From Dolichospermum flos-aquae CCAP 1403/13F (lineage in GTDB: Bacteria > Cyanobacteriota > Cyanobacteriia > Cyanobacteriales > Nostocaceae): a DNA stretch of 64,000 nt. Each line of letters begins with the position of its first letter. Position 1 is the stretch's first letter. A program made the position numbers and the translations under genes. The stretch is from assembly GCF_012516395.1 (NCBI RefSeq), contig NZ_CP051206.1:3206501-3270500 (forward strand). Direction: 5' to 3'. Under the pieces are notes generated by a model that saw only the letters and a list, made by a program, of their open reading frames with translations, searched no databases and was not told the origin of the DNA. Shown here piece after piece: positions 35,752 through 41,334 of this stretch.

Positions 35752-36543
35752 TCAAAAGTCTATTTCTACATCCCTTGGCGCACGGTTCGCAGCGATGAAT
35801 TGACGGACAACCTCTGTCACTTCGGGGGTTTCGGATACCTGGCACGGGGGGGGTGGCGGAAAACCGGACTTAGATTTTTTGGGGTTGGTGGTTGAACCCT
35901 GATTTGTGAGATGAACCCCAGCCAACAGCTTACTACCCCAGTGGTATTGGGTTGGGGTCTTCTCCTTGGGTTTATACTTTTGGCAGAAGCCTTTATACTT
36001 TTTGGCACATTCTTCTAAGCTGTTTCCCAGTCGTAAAAAAGCCGGATGCCATTGAGTTAAACCATCATCAGTTAAGCGTTCATAACTGCCATAATTGCTG
36101 AAGTCATAGAAAAAACTCTGGCGCATTTTGGCAGCTTTAGGATTAGCGTGAATGTAGCGTAAAGTATTTAATGCTCTTTCTTTGTCTGAAGCAGGAAACC
36201 CATCACAGTAATATCGTTTCTCCCAAAAGCTTGTGGTGAGCGAAGTCGAACCATGTCCCGTTCTTCTTAACATCCGATTGAAACACATCGCCGTGTACCA
36301 ATTCAGGAAGTGCATAATTTTGGGTAACTCTTCTGGCTGTTTAGGTGCAATCAAATAATGAACATGATTTGACATAATGCACAAAGCATAAAGCTGGAAA
36401 TTGTATTTATCCAAAGCCTTTTTTATCGCATAAAGAAACACTTCCCGACATTCACGCCGTGATAGCTTAAATTCACGGTTATTGCAACGGGTTGTTATGT
36501 GATAAGAGTATCCGGGTTTGATATTTCGAGGTTTTCTGGGCAT
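35752..36543 (-). CDS. RAYT (REP-associated tyrosine transposase, TnpA_REP)
   Basis: Start at ATG 36543 (MPRKPRNIKPGYSYHITTRC); the frame 24 bases longer has a poorer start. The protein has the HUH pair in IMSNHVHYLIAP, and the catalytic Tyr in FLNWYTAMCFNRMLRR. FWEKRYYCDGF and LRYIHANPKAAKM are family blocks. These single-copy enzymes act on REP-like palindromes. A segment HGSTSLTT in front of FWEKRYY comes from a dispersed 'ggttcgacttcgctcacc' repeat inserted in frame. The last 30 codons are duplicated at 35255. It lies between acyE2 and acyF, on the opposite strand. Confidence 0.88.
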   Translation of the reverse strand: MPRKPRNIKPGYSYHITTRCNNREFKLSRRECREVFLYAIKKALDKYNFQLYALCIMSNHVHYLIAPKQPEELPKIMHFLNWYTAMCFNRMLRRTGHGSTSLTTSFWEKRYYCDGFPASDKERALNTLRYIHANPKAAKMRQSFFYDFSNYGSYERLTDDGLTQWHPAFLRLGNSLEECAKKYKGFCQKYKPKEKTPTQYHWGSKLLAGVHLTNQGSTTNPKKSKSGFPPPPPCQVSETPEVTEVVRQFIAANRAPRDVEIDF

Positions 36544-36587
36544 AAAAAACTTTAAATAAACAGGCATAAGGAACTTTAAATAAACAA

Positions 36588-37457
36588 ATGATTACCTACG
36601 ATAATTTCGTCACTGACAGTGAAATTAACCTAACTCATATTGGCAAGCACAAGCAAGTTTTTGAGATAGAAGACTATCTTTTTCCTTTAGGGCATTTTGA
36701 AAAATTAGTTCAAGGACAAAAAGATGCCATAATTGACTGTGCTTGTAAAATTGATCATGATAGACTTCATGCTGCTAGGTTCACTCTGACATGGACAAAA
36801 CCAGACGCTAAAAGCCAAATCAATGCAGCACTAAATTTTTTTAATGCTGTGGCTGCAAGAGTTGAAGTGAAGTTAAATTATCAGCTACTACATAAATTTT
36901 TAGGCAATAATTTCGACTTCAGTAAAGTTATTAAAGTGTTGATAGGAGTAGATGCCAGAAGAGAAGTCAAAGATTCACGTTTGAAACTGTTTATTTGGAT
37001 TGATAATTATTTAGAAAAAACAGAAACAGCAATTTCTTTGTGCGGTAACAGCCCAGAATTGCGATCAATCTTAACTAATAATAACTTGTTAATTGGTTTT
37101 GATTTTAGCTTGAATGGTAGTCATGAGATTGAAGTTTATCCAACTCTTTCTGCTGAGGAATTTGTCAGGGAAAATGTGCAGATACGACTTGCCAAAATAT
37201 TGCCTGCAAAGGCTTTAGAATTTCTAAAAGTCTGTCATTTGTTGCAAATTGGTTTTAGCCAAGCGAATGAGAGCAAAATTCTCTATTTTCATCCCACTGA
37301 TCACAATTACTTCGTTGATAATTTAGGAAATCATTTAGCTGATAGAGTTCATGCTTATTATAGACATCAAGCAGTGAGAGCTTTAGTAGTGTGTATTCCT
37401 GAAAGCGAGTTAATCAAAAGTTCAATTCAGAAATTAAATATGTATTATAATACCTAA
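36588..37457 (+). CDS. acyF: Cyanobactin prenyltransferase AcyF (PatF/LynF family)
   Basis: A 289-aa protein of the cyanobactin ABBA-type prenyltransferase family: LKVIKVLIGVDARREVKDSR-type centre (KVLIGVDARREVKDSRLKLF), LIGFDFSLNGSHEIEVYP, and a C-terminal DRVHAYYRHQAVRALVVCIP. Members add dimethylallyl or longer groups to Tyr, Ser, Thr or Trp of the macrocycle; AcyF of the anacyclamide pathway has been described as acting on the Trp indole nitrogen. Both predicted cores contain Trp and neither has Tyr, which fits. It starts 44 bp from the RAYT gene in the divergent direction. Full length. Confidence 0.9.
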   Translation: MITYDNFVTDSEINLTHIGKHKQVFEIEDYLFPLGHFEKLVQGQKDAIIDCACKIDHDRLHAARFTLTWTKPDAKSQINAALNFFNAVAARVEVKLNYQLLHKFLGNNFDFSKVIKVLIGVDARREVKDSRLKLFIWIDNYLEKTETAISLCGNSPELRSILTNNNLLIGFDFSLNGSHEIEVYPTLSAEEFVRENVQIRLAKILPAKALEFLKVCHLLQIGFSQANESKILYFHPTDHNYFVDNLGNHLADRVHAYYRHQAVRALVVCIPESELIKSSIQKLNMYYNT

Positions 37458-37467
37458 ATTCCTCATA

Positions 37468-37510
37468 TAACATCCTGTAAATCCTGAAGTCCTGGACATC
37501 CTGATTGGTG
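37468..37510. repeat. Dispersed 'CCTGGACATCCTGATTC' repeat (representative)
   Basis: About 40 bp of the form ATCCTGTAAATCC-TTAAATCCTGG-ATATCCTGATTCTGAC. I count about 13 copies in either orientation: near 11274, 16658, 37468, 37736, 38709, 39619 (cut), 43684, 43975, 47144, 47218, 48121 (deleted), 48189 and 50496. All are intergenic and most lie between 37 and 51 kb. It is imperfectly self-complementary (TCCAGGAT/ATCCTGGA). Confidence 0.8.
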
Positions 37511-37545
37511 ACAATTTCATTTTCTGCAAAATTTGAGCAAATTTT

Positions 37546-37661
37546 ATGATATCTACTACTGCAATTTCTCCCATCTTAACTATTCCTCCCCTAGAAAACG
37601 GCGACAAATTAACCCGTCATGAAATAGTAGAAATTGCTGCTTCTAGTGATGATATCTATAG
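37546..37661 (+). pseudogene. Uma2 gene remnant, internally deleted
   Basis: The first 26 codons (MISTTAISPILTIPPLENGD...LTRHE) are the same as the start of the Uma2 gene at 38785. The frame then jumps to IVEIAASS, which is found about 120 codons later in that gene. The remainder has been replaced by a 'ttgggttaagcg' dispersed repeat. The 5' flank is duplicated as well (about 150 bp), so this is one end of a direct repeat around the HNH pair. Confidence 0.85.
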
Positions 37662-37846
37662 GTTAGATGTAGGTTGGGTTAAGCGACAGCGCAACCCAAC
37701 AACATTAAATCACAAAATCACCGAAATGTTGGGTAACATCCTGTAAATCCTTAAATCCTGGAAATCCTGATTCAGACAAAAAAATAACAAAGAAATTCAT
37801 CCCAAACATCATCTAAACTATAATTGTAATAAAGAATTTTATTTTT

Positions 37847-38242
37847 ATGACAATTCCCATAACTATTAACTTACCCGAAAGTTTAGCTGCTTCTGTCGAA
37901 CGTCTTGGAGAAGCAACAGCGCGAGAGATATCAGATGTTTTACTTGACACCCTAGAAATAGTATTACCTACCTTAGATAATCTCTCAGAAATGAGCATTA
38001 ATTCAAGCATTCCTGATATTTCCGATCAGGAAGTTCTAGAATTAGCTAATTTAAAAATGGATGTAGTGCAAAATCAACGCTTGGGAGAACTACAAGCTAA
38101 AGGAAAAAATACCGGTTTAACAGCAGGAGAACGTTATGAATTATTAATTTTAATGTCCCTTTATCAAATGGGACAATTAAGAAAATCTGAAGGTTTAGCC
38201 GAAGCTGTTAAACGGGGAATAAAAATTCCTTTATCACCATGA
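37847..38242 (+). CDS. Hypothetical partner of the HNH protein (antitoxin-like)
   Basis: A 131-aa acidic protein (MTIPITINLPESLAASVERL...) ending in KRGIKIPLSP. Its stop overlaps the ATG of the HNH gene by four bases (ATGA), so they are co-translated. The N-terminal strand followed by helices resembles ribbon-helix-helix antitoxins. No known domain is sure. The context suggests a two-gene unit, but nothing in sequence proves toxin or antitoxin roles. Confidence 0.6.
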   Translation: MTIPITINLPESLAASVERLGEATAREISDVLLDTLEIVLPTLDNLSEMSINSSIPDISDQEVLELANLKMDVVQNQRLGELQAKGKNTGLTAGERYELLILMSLYQMGQLRKSEGLAEAVKRGIKIPLSP

Positions 38243-38658
38243 GTTCTCTATCTGAAACCATACGCCAAAAAGTGAGAGAACGGGCAGAAAATCGCTGTGA
38301 GTATTGCCTTAGTCATCAAGATTATATTATGGGTAGATTGCAAATTGACCATATCCAACCTGTAGCTAAAGGAGGAGATGATACAGAAGATAATCTCTGT
38401 TTAGCGTGTGAATTATGTAATCAATACAAATGGACACAAACTGAGAATTTAGATCCTAAATCTGGTGAAATAGTTTCTCTATTTAATCCTCGTCAACAAC
38501 AATGGCAAAAACATTTTACTTGGAGTCCAGAGGGGACAGAAATTATCGGTCTGACAGCCTGTGGTCGTGCTACAATCGGGGCGTTGAGATTGAATAATAG
38601 TTTAGCTGTTACTGTGCGTAAAAATTGGGTTAAAGCAGGTTGGCATCCACCAAATTAA
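38239..38658 (+). CDS. HNH endonuclease
   Basis: A 139-aa protein with a complete HNH zinc fold: CEYCLSHQDYIMGRLQIDHI (first Cys pair and the Asp-His), KGGDDTEDNLCLACELCNQY (Asn and second Cys pair). HNH proteins cut DNA or nick it; roles range from restriction and homing to toxin action. It overlaps the preceding small gene by four bases. Similar small HNH proteins are widespread in filamentous cyanobacteria without a proven function. Confidence 0.88.
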   Translation: MSSLSETIRQKVRERAENRCEYCLSHQDYIMGRLQIDHIQPVAKGGDDTEDNLCLACELCNQYKWTQTENLDPKSGEIVSLFNPRQQQWQKHFTWSPEGTEIIGLTACGRATIGALRLNNSLAVTVRKNWVKAGWHPPN

Positions 38659-38784
38659 TCGCAATCAATTATGAGCAAAAGTTATCATCCAAACCCAAAT
38701 TACCCATATAACATCCTGTAAATCCTTAAATCCTGGACATCCTGATTCTGACAATTTCATTTTCTGCAAAATTCGAGCAAATTT

Positions 38785-39468
38785 ATGATATCTACTACTG
38801 CAATTTCTCCCATCTTAACTATTCCTCCCCTAGAAAACGGCGACAAATTAACCCGTCATGAATTTGAACGGCGTTATCATGCCATGCCGAATCTCAAAAA
38901 AGCCGAATTAATTGAAGGAGTAGTTTACGTGGCATCACCATTAAGAATCAAAAGTCATGGAGAACCCCATGCTTATATTATGACTTGGCTGGGAGTTTAT
39001 AAAGCAGCTACACCGGGCATAGGTTTCGCCGATAATGCCACAGTGCTAATAGATACAGATAACGAACCACAACCGGATGCTTTATTAAGAATTGAAACAG
39101 GAGGACAATCAAGAATAAATAAAGATGATTATGTAGAAGGTGCGCCAGAATTAATAGTAGAAATTGCTGCTTCTAGTGCTTCCTATGATTTACATGAAAA
39201 ACTCAAAGTTTATCGTCGTAATCAAGTCCAAGAATATTTAATCTGGCGAGTTTATGACCATCAATTTGATTGGTTTAGATTACAACAAGGGGAGTATATT
39301 CAACTTCAAGCCAATGCAGATAATATAATTTGTTCCCAAATATTCCCCGGTTTATGGTTAGATAAAATAGCATTATTAGGAGGAGATTTAGGTACAGTAT
39401 TAGCTGTTTTGCAGCAGGGTTTAGCAAGTCCAGAACATGAGAATTTTATTAGTAGATTATCTAGTTAA
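38785..39468 (+). CDS. Uma2-family endonuclease-like protein
   Basis: A 227-aa Uma2/DUF820 protein with LTRHEFERRYHAMPNLKKAE, LIEGVVYVASPLR, the acidic blocks EPQPDALLRI and APELIVEIAASSASYDLHEK, and ending PEHENFISRLSS. Predicted PD-(D/E)XK-like fold. It is close to the Uma2 at 62232 (similar length and blocks) and its start is duplicated at 37546. The stop codon lies within the end of a MITE (39466-39618), so the MITE's TAA supplies the stop. Confidence 0.88.
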   Translation: MISTTAISPILTIPPLENGDKLTRHEFERRYHAMPNLKKAELIEGVVYVASPLRIKSHGEPHAYIMTWLGVYKAATPGIGFADNATVLIDTDNEPQPDALLRIETGGQSRINKDDYVEGAPELIVEIAASSASYDLHEKLKVYRRNQVQEYLIWRVYDHQFDWFRLQQGEYIQLQANADNIICSQIFPGLWLDKIALLGGDLGTVLAVLQQGLASPEHENFISRLSS

Positions 39469-39618
39469 GTAGGTTGGCGTTGAAAATTGTCGTTATGGCA
39501 AGAGGCAAGAGGCAAGAGGCAAGAGGCAAGAGGCAAGAGGCAAGAGGCAAGAGTGAAGAGGGTTTGGGCGATTTTACGTTTCTTTACACAGTTTGGTTTT
39601 ATTGTGTTCACCTACTTA
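39466..39618. repeat. MITE-like element, copy 2, with heptamer array
   Basis: Same ends as 2625-2773 (TAAGTAGGT / ACCTACTTA). Inside are seven or so units of GCAAGAG starting near 39499. It overlaps the stop codon of the Uma2 gene. Confidence 0.7.
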
Positions 39619-39645
39619 GTCAGAATCAGGATATCCAGGATTTTT

Positions 39646-39842
39646 GGTGTCAACTTAACGTAAAACCCATAGCCCGACTGGGAATGAATTCCCAGTCTCA
39701 TAGCAAAAGTCATCTAAAGATGACTAAATAACCCAGAAAATTTTCAGTAAACTTTAGTTTAGTTTCGCTATTAGCCCGTAAATTCATTTCTGGGCGGGTT
39801 TGTCAGCCAACAGATAAGACATTTTTAGCCTAAGTTGACACC
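39646..39842. mobile_element. Deleted element with GGTGTCAACTTAACG ends
   Basis: Starts GGTGTCAACTTAACG and ends TAAGTTGACACC, like the element at 10238-10471. Its inside (about 39668-39808) is a different repeat, whose inverted copy lies at 61515-61670 with the phrase GTCATCTTTAGATGAC in both. It has no coding capacity. Confidence 0.55.
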
Positions 39843-39878
39843 TATGAGCATTGCTAAACCCCTATTGGTGACAATTAT

Positions 39879-40484
39879 CTAGTTAGCAGCAGTTACCATC
39901 CAAACTAAAATTCCTAAAATGACATCAACAGGAGGAAGGGGATAATCTGTAAAATCAATTGTTACAGTTTGTTCCGTTAATTGTAGAAATCGCCAAACAG
40001 TACCATTAGTGACGCTACCATAAATTGTAGGAATGGGTTGATTATTAATTTCATTGAATTTTTGAGCAGCAATCATTTCCGCAATACACTGGCCAATACC
40101 CGGATTTAAGTCTGATTTTTTGGCTTCCACAATCATAACTGCTGGTGCTTCCACTTCTAACTGTTCCGTTGAACGACTCAGAACAAAATCACAGACTCCA
40201 TTCAATCCTAAAGCCGAATCTACAGTAAAATCTGTACCAGAAAATAAACTAATTTTTCTTTGTAAAATCTTACGAACCTCTAGTAAAACCGGACTAATGA
40301 TTAACTCAGAACGTGCTTTTTCACTTCCTGTCGCTATAGCTAATGGTAAACTTTCTGCTAAAAAATCAGTCAGGGTTGCACTAGCAGCAATTGGTTGGAT
40401 TTCTGGCAGAAACTTTTTATTTTCAACGGTATTTATGCCAAAGGTTTGCTTAACTTTTTTGAGAGTAAAATCACTATATGACAT
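39879..40484 (-). CDS. PD-(D/E)XK nuclease-like protein
   Basis: A 201-aa protein with LGLNGVCDFVLSRS followed by APAVMIVEAKKSDLNPGIGQ: an Asp and an Glu-Ala-Lys separated as in PD-(D/E)XK nucleases. Upstream RSELIISPVLLEVRKIL is the helix preceding the core in such folds. Similar proteins without a fixed name are common in cyanobacteria. The gene is followed on the same strand by another xisH/xisI pair upstream, all reading away from acyG. Confidence 0.6.
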   Translation of the reverse strand: MSYSDFTLKKVKQTFGINTVENKKFLPEIQPIAASATLTDFLAESLPLAIATGSEKARSELIISPVLLEVRKILQRKISLFSGTDFTVDSALGLNGVCDFVLSRSTEQLEVEAPAVMIVEAKKSDLNPGIGQCIAEMIAAQKFNEINNQPIPTIYGSVTNGTVWRFLQLTEQTVTIDFTDYPLPPVDVILGILVWMVTAAN

Positions 40485-40526
40485 AATGTAAATATTTCCA
40501 AAAATGATGTAAAATCTATGTGAAAA

Positions 40527-40862
40527 TCAACCAACAGCAAAATCTGTATATTGTCTCACCAAAGGTTCATGAAATGCTAAAACAATATCTGATTTTGGCA
40601 CTCCTAATTTAACTAACTCATCTGCTATACCAATTTCAGTTCCATCATGTTGTATCCAAATTTTCTGATCTTTAATATCCAAATGCAAAACACAACCATG
40701 CTGCCGTTTTCTGTTTTTCCAACCCACATACATCAATTGATAATGATCACCAAAACTATCAAAAATCAATTGTTGTTCAATTTCATCTTTAGCTGAACCT
40801 AATTGAGCATATTCTGTGATCACTTGTTTGACATAATTGCGATATTGTTCTAGTTTTTCCAT
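40527..40862 (-). CDS. xisI: XisI-family protein, second copy
   Basis: A 111-aa XisI homologue: YVKQVITEYAQLG, DHYQLMYVGWKNRKRQHGCV, LHLDIKQ-type DIKDQKIWIQHD and AFHEPLVRQYTDFAVG. It overlaps its xisH by 13 bp as in the first pair. It diverges strongly from the copy at 6499 although the block order is the same. Confidence 0.9.
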   Translation of the reverse strand: MEKLEQYRNYVKQVITEYAQLGSAKDEIEQQLIFDSFGDHYQLMYVGWKNRKRQHGCVLHLDIKDQKIWIQHDGTEIGIADELVKLGVPKSDIVLAFHEPLVRQYTDFAVG

Positions 40863-41266
40863 GCTACAATTACCTCCTGAACTGGATCATAAATCATGAT
40901 TTTAAGTTGGGAACGCTGAACAACTGTTTTAATAAACTGCAATTGAAAGAAAGAGTAATAAATTCCTGAAGGAATAGCTAAATATAAAACTCGTTCTGGT
41001 TGTTGTTCTTCTAATGCCAAATGATAATTAAAAAATTGTCCAATGGCTTGATGAAATTGAGAAATATTAGATGTACCAATAAAACTCTTAATTTCCACCG
41101 CTATTTTTTCTCCTTCTCTTTCAGCAGCTAAAACTTGTTCCGCACCGAGATCAATATACATTTCCACATCACCAACTTCTATCCTTAAAGGATCATCTGT
41201 AATTACCCAACCTTCTTTTTCTAACCCTATCCTAACAGCATCATGAAAAACATCTTTAGCTGGCAT
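40850..41266 (-). CDS. xisH: XisH-family protein, second copy
   Basis: A 138-aa XisH homologue with MYIDLGAEQVLAAEREGEKI then AVEIKSFIG: Asp, Glu-x-Lys core of a PD-(D/E)XK fold, and YDPVQEVIVAWKN at the end. It starts 68 bp from the divergent acyG gene, so the two share a short promoter region. Its presence inside the cyanobactin locus is probably incidental cargo. Confidence 0.88.
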   Translation of the reverse strand: MPAKDVFHDAVRIGLEKEGWVITDDPLRIEVGDVEMYIDLGAEQVLAAEREGEKIAVEIKSFIGTSNISQFHQAIGQFFNYHLALEEQQPERVLYLAIPSGIYYSFFQLQFIKTVVQRSQLKIMIYDPVQEVIVAWKN

Positions 41267-41334
41267 TAACTTGATAAAAAATTAGACTTTTCACCCACAA
41301 TTATAACATCAATTACAACAACACAATCAAAACC

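Larger units (their letters stand above)
35364..35850. repeat. Tandem duplication, unit 2 (leader + acyE2 + RAYT tail)
   Basis: Second copy of the unit described at 34844-35350. It runs into the full RAYT gene, so this copy keeps the original junction. The leader lacks the 8-bp AAGAGTTT present in unit 1, which accounts for the 520 versus 512 bp offset on the two sides of it. Confidence 0.9.
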
